Source: JAWPNA01 sp045402695
GTDB taxonomy: Bacteria > Acidobacteriota > Polarisedimenticolia > JACPZX01 > DASXTC01
Reading direction: 5' to 3'
DNA: 10,002 bases
Assembly (NCBI GenBank): GCA_045402695.1
Contig: JAWPNA010000134.1
Span: 1 to 10,002 of the forward strand
In this document: positions 1 to 5,879 of the stretch, piece by piece
Position numbering within the stretch: the stretch's first letter is position 1
How the letters are laid out: each line of letters starts with the position of its first letter
Notes under the pieces: model-generated
What the model saw: only the letters and a program-made list of their open reading frames with translations
Databases searched by the model: none
What the model was told of the DNA's origin: nothing
Program-made: the position numbers and the translations under genes

Positions 1-897
1 GTCGAGGCGGCCAAGGTGGGCGCCGCGGGGATGTTGATCCGATCGCTTGGCACGGCGTCGTTCCGCCTCCCCCACACCGGCGCGATGGGTTACGAGGATT
101 CCGTGGAGCGCATCCCCGGCGCCGCCATCTCCGCCGAGGACGCCGACCTGATTCATCGCTTCCTGGCCGCGGGCGAGACGGTCAAGGCCCGGTTCTCGCT
201 CGGGTGCCGGACGTTGCCGGACGCCGAGTCGGCCAACGTGCTGGCAGAGCTGCGCGGACGGGAGATTCCGTCGGAGATCGTCTTGATCGGCGCCCACCTC
301 GATTCGTGGGACCTCGCCACGGGGGCGATCGACGACGGCGCGGGCGTGGCGATCGTCATGGAGACGATGCGCGTGCTCAGGTCGCTGCGCCTCGCGCCGC
401 GGCGCACCATCCGGGCGGTTCTGTTCACAAACGAGGAGAACGGTCTGCGAGGCGGCCGCGCCTACGCCGAGGCGCACAAAGACGAGCAGTCCGCCCACGT
501 CGCCGCCATCGAATCGGACTCGGGCGGAGCCAGGCCGCTCGGCTTCGACGTGAGCGCCGGCGCGGGTGGCGAAGCGATGGTGCGCGCCATCGCCGCGCAT
601 CTTTCCGGCATCGAGGCCACGCGCGGGGCCGGTGGGGGCGGCGGCGCGGACATCTCTCCACTGAAGGACGCGGGAGTCCCGCTGCTCGCGCTCAGGCAGG
701 ACACCGCGCACTACTTCGACTACCACCACACTCCCGCCGACACGCTCGACAAGGTGGACCCGCGCGATCTCGCGAGAAACGTGGCTGCCCTCTCGGTCAT
801 GGCGTACATGCTGGCCGATCGAGCCGACCCGCTGCCGCGACTGGAGCCGGCGCCGCCGGAAGGCTCCGCCGCCCCGGGCAGGCCCGGGGGGTCCTGA
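1..897 (+). CDS. M28 family metallopeptidase, carboxypeptidase Q-like (C-terminal part, 5' end outside window)
   Basis: This is a zinc-dependent exopeptidase of family M28, closest in style to carboxypeptidase Q (PGCP). The reading frame is open from base 1, so the true start and any signal peptide lie upstream; 298 residues are visible. The first ~65 residues read like the end of a PA (protease-associated) domain (VGAAGMLIRS). The di-zinc catalytic core follows, with all expected ligands: GAHLDSWD (H99), IDDGAG (D111/D112), NEENG (catalytic E145 and ligand E146), ESDSGG (D173) and YHHTPADT (H243); numbering is from the first visible codon. The C-terminal ~25 residues are rich in Pro, Gly and Ala and look disordered. 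The family normally acts outside the cytoplasm on short peptides; the substrate here is unknown. The gene ends 45 bp before the stop of the convergent AIM24 gene. The family call is firm; the carboxypeptidase Q-like subgroup is an inference. Confidence 0.92.
   Translation, partial: VEAAKVGAAGMLIRSLGTASFRLPHTGAMGYEDSVERIPGAAISAEDADLIHRFLAAGETVKARFSLGCRTLPDAESANVLAELRGREIPSEIVLIGAHLDSWDLATGAIDDGAGVAIVMETMRVLRSLRLAPRRTIRAVLFTNEENGLRGGRAYAEAHKDEQSAHVAAIESDSGGARPLGFDVSAGAGGEAMVRAIAAHLSGIEATRGAGGGGGADISPLKDAGVPLLALRQDTAHYFDYHHTPADTLDKVDPRDLARNVAALSVMAYMLADRADPLPRLEPAPPEGSAAPGRPGGS
872..889 (+). other. GC-rich hairpin at the end of the M28 gene
   Basis: CCCCGGGC at 872-879 is perfectly complementary to GCCCGGGG at 882-889. 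In RNA it would form a 7-bp stem with a 4-base loop, ending six bases before the stop codon. No T tract follows, so it is not a standard intrinsic terminator. It may slow or protect the 3' end of the transcript, or may simply follow from Pro/Gly codons (APGRPGG). Confidence 0.35.
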
Positions 898-920
898 GGC
901 CCCCGAGGCCCCTGAGGCAG
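894..920 (+). repeat. Three-copy 9-bp tandem repeat spanning a stop codon
   Basis: Three consecutive 9-mers, CTGAGGCCC, CCGAGGCCC and CTGAGGCAG, cover the TGA stop (895-897) of the M28 gene. Because the unit is a multiple of three, the third copy carries a second in-frame TGA at 913-915. Readthrough would therefore add only a few residues. It looks like slippage-type duplication; no function is implied. Confidence 0.6.
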
Positions 921-942
921 ATGCACGGCGGACTGCGGAGAA

Positions 943-1668
943 TCAGTCCCCCCTCAGGATGTTGCCCAGGACCGAGCCAGCCCTCCCGCCGCCACCGGTG
1001 CCCGTGGGGATCCGCGGGATCAGCCACGAAAGGAACGCCTGGGTGGAGCGCGTTTGCAGGTACAGAGTTCCCTTCCCGCGGAACTCGCAGACCAGCCCCT
1101 CCCCGGAAAGCAGCGTGGACTTCCATCCGCCCACCTTGCGCACGTCGAACTGGAGTCCCTGCGTGAAGGCTACGACGTGGCCGGTGTCGCAGATGTAGGG
1201 CGCGCCGCCCGACATCTCAACCTGGTGGATTGCGCCGTAACTGCTGAGCAGGATTGAGCCCGTGCCCGCCGCCTTCAGCAGGAACAGGCCTTCGCTGCCG
1301 AAGAAGGCGCGCGCGCCGCCCCACTGAAGATCGAGATCGAGCGAAGGGTCGCCCGCCAGAAACGACCCCGATTGGATGTACAGGGTCTCGTTCACCATCG
1401 CCAGCGACGTGATGTCTCCTGGCAGCGAGGGCGCCAGCGTGATCTCGGCCGGGGCACCCGCGGCGGTGAAAGTGTTGGCGAACAGCGATTCGCCGCCCAG
1501 CACCTTGCGCGCCACGGCCCCCAGCATCCCTCCCTTCATCCCGGTATCCACCTGCACGTTCGACGACATGCTCACCATGGCGCCCGACTCGGCCTGGATC
1601 GACTCTCCGGCGGCGAGCGAGACGATGGCGAGCGAGTAGGACGGTTGGTACTTGATCGTGATTTGCAT
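943..1668 (-). CDS. AIM24 / TIGR00266 family protein
   Basis: The 241-residue product belongs to the AIM24 (TIGR00266) family, a beta-sandwich protein widespread in bacteria and related to the mitochondrial AIM24 protein; its molecular role is not established. Family hallmarks run the whole length: AGESIQAESGAMVSMS near the N-terminus, then GGESLFANTF, LAPSLPGDI, a GSFLAGDPSL-type strand, GSEGLFLL, a DTGHVVAF segment, GEGLVCEF and finally LYLQTRS. I chose the ATG whose first base is 1668 because MQITIKYQPSY matches the usual family start and a purine-rich AAGGGGG lies about 9 bases upstream. The open frame continues further upstream to 1881, but that part looks unlike protein and overlaps the divergent gene. 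There is no signal peptide or membrane segment. The last ~20 residues (GTGGGGRAG) are Gly-rich. It is a single gene on this strand. Confidence 0.93.
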   Translation of the reverse strand: MQITIKYQPSYSLAIVSLAAGESIQAESGAMVSMSSNVQVDTGMKGGMLGAVARKVLGGESLFANTFTAAGAPAEITLAPSLPGDITSLAMVNETLYIQSGSFLAGDPSLDLDLQWGGARAFFGSEGLFLLKAAGTGSILLSSYGAIHQVEMSGGAPYICDTGHVVAFTQGLQFDVRKVGGWKSTLLSGEGLVCEFRGKGTLYLQTRSTQAFLSWLIPRIPTGTGGGGRAGSVLGNILRGD

Positions 1669-1695
1669 GAGGACGGCCCCCTTCGAATGGCTGCC

Positions 1696-1703
1696 ATTAT
1701 AAT
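1696..1703. promoter_or_regulatory. Palindromic ATTATAAT box in a divergent intergenic region
   Basis: ATTATAAT equals its own reverse complement, so it provides a perfect -10 hexamer (TATAAT) in both directions: 1698-1703 for the + strand dehydrogenase and 1701-1696 for the - strand AIM24 gene. No good -35 sits 16-18 bp away on either strand. A perfect TTGACA exists on the - strand (1715-1710), but only 8 bp from this box. It is the only AT-rich stretch in the 82-bp gap, which supports a shared divergent promoter. The exact promoter geometry is uncertain. Confidence 0.45.
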
Positions 1704-1750
1704 GCCCCCTGTCAAGCGAACCACGGTCGTATCGCGGCTCCGGAGGGCCG

Positions 1751-2677
1751 GTGAACAAACCACCCGTCATGATCACGAGACGATTATTCCCCGCAGCCGA
1801 GGAACTCTTGCGCAGCAGGTTCCGGATTGCGCGATCACCGCGGGGCGCGGAGGGGATCCTGGTGCAGCTCAACGACCGCATCGACGCGCGGTTCTTCGAT
1901 CGCGCACCTCTCCTGCGGGTCGTCTCTCAATGCGCCGTGGGCGTGGACAACATCGATCGGCGCGAGGCCGCGCGACGCGGGATCACCGTGATGAACACGC
2001 CGGGTGTCCTGACCGAGGCGACCGCCGATCTGACCTGGGCCCTGATCCTTGCGGTGGCGCGCCGCGTCCCTCAAGCCGATCGCTTTTGCCGGGAAGGGAG
2101 GTTTACCGGCTGGGACCTGGAGCTGATGCTGGGAAAGGACCTGACCGGCAAGAGTCTGGGGATCATCGGGATGGGCCGCATCGGGACCGCCGTGGCGCGC
2201 CGCGCCCCCGGCTTCGGGATGACGGTCCTTCATCATCGGGGCGGCGGTGGCATCGGCCCGTCCGCGCCCCGCTCCAAACCGATGACTCTCGCGCGGCTGC
2301 TCAAGCAATCCGATGTCGTGAGCCTCCACGTGCCGGCCTCGCCCGCCACCCATCGCCTGATCGGGGCGGAACAGCTCGCGCTGATGAAGCCCGGCGCAAT
2401 CCTGATCAACACGTCGCGGGGGACGGTGGTTGATGAGAGGGCGCTCGCCGCAGCGCTTTCCGGCGGCAGGCTCTGGGGGGCCGGCCTGGACGTGTTCGAA
2501 CGCGAGCCGCGGATCCCCGCGGCGCTGCGCCGGCAGCCGCGCGTGGTCCTGACACCCCACATCGCGAGCGCCACGAGGGAGACGCGCGGCGCGATGGCGC
2601 TGACCGCGGTGCGCAATCTGATCGACTTCTTCTCAGGGAGGCCCGATCCGTCGCGCGTGGTGGCGCCGGATTGTTAA
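1751..2677 (+). CDS. D-isomer specific 2-hydroxyacid dehydrogenase (glyoxylate/hydroxypyruvate reductase-like)
   Basis: This cytoplasmic oxidoreductase interconverts 2-oxoacids and D-2-hydroxyacids using NAD(P)H. At 308 residues it is slightly shorter than the usual ~320. Domains: a substrate-binding N-terminus with VSQCAVGVDNIDR around residue 60, then the nucleotide-binding Rossmann fold with GMGRIG (140-145), then NTSRGTVVDE and GAGLDVFEREP. The catalytic triad is intact: R223, E252 and H270 (in LTPHIAS). Their spacing of 29 and 18 residues is as in characterised family members. After the glycine motif the cofactor-selecting strand reads VLHHRG, with no acidic residue, which hints at NADPH rather than NADH. 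The start is GTG at 1751, because KPPVMITRR matches the family N-terminus; GGAGG at 1742-1746 lies just upstream, a rather short spacing. An in-frame ATG at 1769 is the alternative. Its substrate cannot be fixed from sequence. Confidence 0.92.
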   Translation: MNKPPVMITRRLFPAAEELLRSRFRIARSPRGAEGILVQLNDRIDARFFDRAPLLRVVSQCAVGVDNIDRREAARRGITVMNTPGVLTEATADLTWALILAVARRVPQADRFCREGRFTGWDLELMLGKDLTGKSLGIIGMGRIGTAVARRAPGFGMTVLHHRGGGGIGPSAPRSKPMTLARLLKQSDVVSLHVPASPATHRLIGAEQLALMKPGAILINTSRGTVVDERALAAALSGGRLWGAGLDVFEREPRIPAALRRQPRVVLTPHIASATRETRGAMALTAVRNLIDFFSGRPDPSRVVAPDC

Positions 2678-2707
2678 CAGGGTGGTGACAAACTACCGTA
2701 GGCCGCG
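2674..2707 (+). repeat. Left terminal inverted repeat of the MITE-like element
   Basis: It pairs with 2917-2950 with two mismatches (positions 2676 and 2699). It also contains a small internal dyad, GGTGGT and ACTACC, separated by five bases. The first four bases overlap the stop codon of the upstream dehydrogenase. The similarity may extend a few bases outward (CGGATTG on the left, CGGATG on the right-end complement), with one gap. Confidence 0.85.
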
Positions 2708-2811
2708 CAGCAGGGGCTTGCGAGCCGCAGACGAGAAGCGAGGAGGAGGTCGATTCCAGTAATCGCCGACGACGAACGACGAAGTATCCGGCCGCAACCC
2801 CCTGCTGCCCG
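2704..2811 (+). repeat. Internal inverted repeat A (left half of the element)
   Basis: The base of the left half pairs with itself. GCAGCAGGGG at 2707-2716 is a perfect complement of 2799-2808, and the similarity continues imperfectly across 2704-2728 and 2789-2811. The apex is CGATT (2751-2755) and AATCG (2761-2765) around a 5-base loop, centred within a base of the middle of this half. The stretches between base and apex are both GA-rich and would not pair with each other. Confidence 0.55.
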
Positions 2812-2823
2812 TAGGGTTGCGGC
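2791..2823 (+). repeat. Central hairpin of the element
   Basis: GCCGCAACCC at 2791-2800 is perfectly complementary to GGGTTGCGGC at 2814-2823, with a 13-base loop. It lies close to the centre of the whole element (2812), so it would form the tip of a long element-wide hairpin. It shares bases with internal repeats A and B, so the element could switch between one long fold and two shorter ones. Confidence 0.65.
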
Positions 2824-2922
2824 GGCGCGATGCCGTCTGCGTCGTCGCAGCTCCTCACCGATGTCCCGCATCGCTGTCGTCGCTGCTCCTCGCATCCGGC
2901 ACCGCGGCGCTCGCACCGCGGC
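2814..2922 (+). repeat. Internal inverted repeat B (right half of the element)
   Basis: The right half mirrors the left. Bases around 2815-2834 resemble the reverse complement of about 2898-2917, with several mismatches. The apex is CGATG (2859-2863) and CATCG (2869-2873) around a 5-base loop. The intervening stretches are pyrimidine-rich and can pair with the GA-rich stretches of half A. The base of this arm is less exact than in half A. Confidence 0.45.
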
Positions 2923-2950
2923 CTGCGGTAGTTTGTCACCACCCTGTAAA
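2917..2950 (-). repeat. Right terminal inverted repeat of the MITE-like element
   Basis: Reverse-complement partner of 2674-2707. Read on the - strand it begins TTTACAGGG and continues with the same core as the left end. A TAA trinucleotide (2947-2949) abuts the CCCTG end. The 66 bp from here to the TPR gene stop contain nothing else I can identify. Confidence 0.85.
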
Positions 2951-3016
2951 CATCCGTGAATCCCCCGCCGCCGGCCCGATACCTGGGATGTTCTACTGAG
3001 CTTCCGACTCATCCCA

Positions 3017-4132
3017 CTAGGGATGGCCCTGCGGCTTGTTCGACATCCGCTCCCGCATGATCGTCTCGTGGATCGCTCGGTGGCGCTCGAGGGCCGAGCG
3101 GGCCTCCTCCACGCGGCCCAGCTTCATCAACGACTGGCCCAGCAGGAACCAGGCTCGGTTGTTCTCCGGATCTCCGGCGGTGATGCCCTGCAGGACCTCC
3201 ACCGCGCGCGTGTGATCTCCCGTCTGGGCCAGTGCCGTGGCGAGCGCGAGGCGCGGCGGGATCGGAATGGGGTCGGCCTTCACGGCGCGGTCGAGCAGAT
3301 CCAGCGAGATTGGGAGCTCGCCTCTCAGGAGATGGATGGAGCCGGCGTTGGCCAGCGCGGCCGCGTCCGCGCTCCCCGAGGTGATCACGCGATCGAACTC
3401 CGCGAGCGCCTCGTCGTAGCGGGAGGCGGACATCAGACCGGCGCCCATCTCGGCGCGCACGTCGTTGCGTCCAGGCTGCAGGTTCAGGAACGCCCGGTAG
3501 TGATCGATGGCGCCCGCGGACTGCCCGGCCTTGGCCATCATGCGGGCCAGTTTCAGATGTTCCCCTTCTGCGCGCGGATTGTCCGGATCAGCCGCAAGGT
3601 GCTTGGCGTACGTCTCGATTGCCCGATCGATCCGTCCCGTCATCTCGTACAATCGTGTCAGGTTGTATATGACCCCTTCATCATCCGGAAGCAGACTGGC
3701 GGCGATCTCCAGCGCGCGCTCGGCCTCCTGCACCTTGTCGAGGCGCAGTAGGACCTGGGCCAGGCGCGACTGGCAGGCTCCGCTGTCGGGATGAAGCGCG
3801 ACGGCGGCCTTCAGGCTCTCCTCCGCATCCACGTATTGCTTCGCCAAAGCCTCGATCTCGCCGAGTCGGCAGAGGCCCATCCAGTGGTTCGGGTCCAACG
3901 CCACAGTCTCCTTCAACCGCGCGGCCGCCTCGTCCGTTCGCCCCTCGCCGATCAGCCGCTCTGCTTCACGGTAGAGTTCATCGGCGGTGGGTGCGCCGCT
4001 CCACCCGAGAGCCGTCGTGTGCAGCCAAGCGACGACGAGCACGGGCGCCAACCGATGCGGGATGTGAAACCGCATCTGCGCGTGGGCAGCGGGGAGAGGC
4101 TTCCGATAGGCCGTCACGCGAGGAGGCGTCAC
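3017..4132 (-). CDS. Secreted tetratricopeptide repeat protein
   Basis: This predicted exported scaffold protein of 371 residues is built almost entirely of TPR helices. I chose the GTG at 4132 because it overlaps the TGA of the upstream CRTAC1-like gene as GTGA and AAAGGAG lies 8 bases before it; an ATG at 4075 (MRFHIPHRL) has no such site. From the GTG, residues 1-27 are a long polar N-region, 28-42 a hydrophobic stretch (LAPVLVVAWL), with likely signal cleavage near SGA at 45-47. From about residue 50 to 350 there are eight or nine TPR units with the usual A/G-Y-A pattern and DP-N/D helix ends (ALDPNHW, ALHPDSG, AADPDNP, KADPIPI, AGDPENN). The C-terminus is short and charged. TPR proteins bind partner proteins; here the obvious candidate partner is the product of the upstream gene. 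No catalytic domain is visible. The fold is certain; the function is unknown. Confidence 0.9.
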   Translation of the reverse strand: MTPPRVTAYRKPLPAAHAQMRFHIPHRLAPVLVVAWLHTTALGWSGAPTADELYREAERLIGEGRTDEAAARLKETVALDPNHWMGLCRLGEIEALAKQYVDAEESLKAAVALHPDSGACQSRLAQVLLRLDKVQEAERALEIAASLLPDDEGVIYNLTRLYEMTGRIDRAIETYAKHLAADPDNPRAEGEHLKLARMMAKAGQSAGAIDHYRAFLNLQPGRNDVRAEMGAGLMSASRYDEALAEFDRVITSGSADAAALANAGSIHLLRGELPISLDLLDRAVKADPIPIPPRLALATALAQTGDHTRAVEVLQGITAGDPENNRAWFLLGQSLMKLGRVEEARSALERHRAIHETIMRERMSNKPQGHP

Positions 4133-5802
4133 GGCACCGGCTCCTTTCCCTCGATCAGGACATACTCCCTGCCAGGTGCGAGATGTTCGAACTCCTGCGA
4201 CCGACCCGACGGCCACTTCACGGTCACGCTCTCGATCTTCTCGGCGCCCCCCAGACCGAAGTGGACTCTCTTGTCACAGCTCCACAGAAACGAGCCGCCT
4301 CCTTGCGCGTACCACATCTGCTCGCGCCCCCCCGCCTGCAGCGTGACGTGCGTGCCGACGGCGGATCGGTTGGACGACGTGCCTGCCAGCTTGAACCCGA
4401 TCCAGCCGCCCGCGGCCCCCCTCTGGTTCCGCAGCAGGACGACACCGCCGTCGATCACCGTCAGCAGAAGGTCGAGACCACCGTCGCCATCGAAGTCGAG
4501 CACGCCTCCCGCACGGTGGCTGCGCGGGGCGATGAACGAATCTCCCGCGTCGGCGCTCACGTCCAGGAATGTCCGCCCGCCGGCGGCAGCGGCCACGTTG
4601 CGGAACAACTGGTTCGGCTGCGCGAACGTTGTGCCGACCTGCATCGCGTCGGCGGTGGGATAGACATGGCCGTTGGCGAAGAAGATGTCCTGATAACCGT
4701 CGTTGTCGTAGTCGAAGAAGTCCGTCGCCCAGCCCAACATCAGGTAAGTTTTCTGCGCGATGCCGGCGGCGAACGAGACGTCATCGAAGAATCCATCGCC
4801 CGTGTAGCGGAAAAGCTGGTAGAACTGGTGCGAGAAGTTGGTGACCGCCAGATCGAGCCGGCCGTCGCCGTCGTAGTCGCCGAAGCTGGTCCCCATCGAC
4901 CCCTGCTCGGTGCCGTCAACACCGTACGCCACGCCGCTCAGCGCTCCCACCTCCTCGAACGTCCCATCCCCACGATTGCGGTAAAGCTGGTTGGGCGTGG
5001 TGTCGTTCGCGACGTAGATGTCCACGTCTCCGTCACCGTCGTAGTCGGCCGCGGCGACACCCAGGCCGAACATGCCGATGTCGGTGCGGATGCCCGCGGC
5101 GGCCGTCACGTCGGAAAATGTTCCGTCGCCGTTGTTGTGGTAAAGGACGTCCACCTCCCCTTTCAAGCCCGTCGGACCACACATGACCAGGGCGCCACGG
5201 TAGAGGCAAGGGTGATCGGGATCGCCACGGCGAGGGACGGTGTTCGTGTCGAAGGCGACGTAGTTCGCGACGTACAGATCGAGCGCGCCGTCCGAGTCGA
5301 AATCGGCGAATGCCGCGGAGGCCCCCCAGCGCGAGTTGTCCGCCCCCGATTGGCGCCCCTCCTCCTCGAACGTCCCGTCGCCCTCGTTGTGATACAGGCG
5401 GTTGGGGCCCCACGCCGTGACGTACAAATCGGTCCACCCGTCGTTGTCGTAGTCCCCGACCGCGACGCCGAACCCCCAGAACGGATCCGCCAGCCCCGAG
5501 CCGACGCTCACGTCCTCGAATGTCCCGTCGCCGCGGTTGCGGAACAAGCGCGGCGTGGGCTCCTTTCCGCGCGCGAAGCCCGGCAGACGCGAGCCGTTGG
5601 CGAAGTAGAGGTCAAGCAGGCCGTCGTTGTCGAAGTCGAAGGCGGCCGCCCCGGTGCCGATCGTCTCCAGGATGTAGTCCTTGGACGGACTTCCGCTCAC
5701 GAGGCGGACAGAAGAGAGGCCCGCTCCAGCGGTCACGTCGTTGAAGATGGGGGTGACGGCGGCCGCAAGGACCGGCAACAGGATGACAACCATTGACGGC
5801 AA
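4129..5802 (-). CDS. CRTAC1-like FG-GAP/VCBS repeat protein with ASPIC/UnbV domain
   Basis: This predicted extracytoplasmic calcium-binding beta-propeller protein has 557 residues, typical for the family. A short hydrophobic N-terminus (VVILLPVLAAAV) suggests a signal peptide, although it lacks basic residues. Seven FG-GAP/VCBS calcium loops of form D-x-D-x-D-G begin at residues 56, 117, 167, 253, 309, 364 and 436, most followed by LYxxN-type strands. Between the third and fourth is the conserved stretch containing C199 and C208 (MCGPTGLKGE). Residues ~478-545 form the ASPIC/UnbV domain (VHFGLGG, VTVKWPSGR). The start is uncertain: TTG at 5802 has GGGGGA about 6 bases upstream, whereas ATG at 5793 is a better codon but 15 bases from it. 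It is the first gene of an operon with the TPR gene. Such proteins are common in Acidobacteriota and Planctomycetes, and their role is unknown. Confidence 0.94.
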   Translation of the reverse strand: MPSMVVILLPVLAAAVTPIFNDVTAGAGLSSVRLVSGSPSKDYILETIGTGAAAFDFDNDGLLDLYFANGSRLPGFARGKEPTPRLFRNRGDGTFEDVSVGSGLADPFWGFGVAVGDYDNDGWTDLYVTAWGPNRLYHNEGDGTFEEEGRQSGADNSRWGASAAFADFDSDGALDLYVANYVAFDTNTVPRRGDPDHPCLYRGALVMCGPTGLKGEVDVLYHNNGDGTFSDVTAAAGIRTDIGMFGLGVAAADYDGDGDVDIYVANDTTPNQLYRNRGDGTFEEVGALSGVAYGVDGTEQGSMGTSFGDYDGDGRLDLAVTNFSHQFYQLFRYTGDGFFDDVSFAAGIAQKTYLMLGWATDFFDYDNDGYQDIFFANGHVYPTADAMQVGTTFAQPNQLFRNVAAAAGGRTFLDVSADAGDSFIAPRSHRAGGVLDFDGDGGLDLLLTVIDGGVVLLRNQRGAAGGWIGFKLAGTSSNRSAVGTHVTLQAGGREQMWYAQGGGSFLWSCDKRVHFGLGGAEKIESVTVKWPSGRSQEFEHLAPGREYVLIEGKEPVP

Positions 5803-5831
5803 GCTGATTCCCCCAGGTTGTTGTGCTCGGG

Positions 5832-5837
5832 ATTATA
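5832..5837 (-). promoter_or_regulatory. Candidate -10 box for the CRTAC1-TPR operon
   Basis: Read on the - strand, 5837-5832 is a perfect TATAAT. Transcription would start near 5825, giving a leader of about 22 bases that contains the GGGGGA ribosome site. No good -35 is found 16-18 bp away (TCGCGT at 5860-5855), so activation may depend on a regulator. It lies only 5 bp from the proposed -35 of the divergent symporter gene, so polymerase binding in the two directions should compete. Confidence 0.5.
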
Positions 5838-5842
5838 CGCGC

Positions 5843-5871
5843 TCGACGTTTCTCACGCGAACCCGTATGAT
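5843..5871 (+). promoter_or_regulatory. Candidate promoter of the symporter gene, giving a near-leaderless mRNA
   Basis: TCGACG (5843-5848) and TATGAT (5866-5871) are separated by exactly 17 bp and match the sigma-70 consensus at four and five of six positions. Only eight bases lie between the -10 and the ATG at 5880, so transcription would begin at or within a base or two of the start codon. No Shine-Dalgarno sequence precedes that ATG, consistent with leaderless translation. An upstream promoter giving a longer leader is not excluded. Confidence 0.5.
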
Positions 5872-5879
5872 ACGGCCCC

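Larger units (their letters stand above)
2674..2950. mobile_element. MITE-like element with 34-bp terminal inverted repeats
   Basis: A 277-bp non-coding element fills most of the 339-bp gap between two convergent genes. Its ends, 2674-2707 and 2917-2950, are inverted repeats that match at 32 of 34 positions. Each contains CAGGGTGGTGACAAACTACC read inward. If the repeat proper begins at CAGGG (2678), the trinucleotide TAA directly flanks both sides (2675-2677 and 2947-2949), as expected for a 3-bp target duplication; the left TAA is also the dehydrogenase stop codon. The interior is rich in further inverted repeats and has no convincing reading frame, so it would need a transposase supplied from elsewhere. 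It could instead be a bidirectional terminator-like or structured RNA element. I do not recognise the family. Confidence 0.7.

Noticed and set aside
204..1166. A 320-residue open frame overlapping the M28 gene in another frame.
   Set aside because: It is Arg/Gly/His-rich and shares the region with the intact M28 catalytic motifs; a frame-shadow product.
1669..1881. A 71-residue N-terminal extension of the AIM24 gene.
   Set aside because: The family begins at MQITIKY. The extension overlaps the divergent promoter and dehydrogenase start and looks unlike protein.
2406..3012. Small open frames on both strands inside the inverted-repeat element.
   Set aside because: Their translations are Arg/Ser/Ala-rich with no transposase motif, and they run across the inverted-repeat arms. 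I treat the element as non-coding.
2984..3016. A hairpin terminator between the element and the TPR gene (GGGATG with CATCCC, and TGAG with CTCA).
   Set aside because: The stems are short, interrupted by large bulges, and no T tract follows on either strand.
3991..5796. A 601-residue open frame on the + strand opposite the CRTAC1-like gene.
   Set aside because: It is antisense to a gene with seven clear calcium loops and an ASPIC/UnbV domain. Its translation is Arg/Val/Glu-rich with no domain, as expected from high-GC codon bias.
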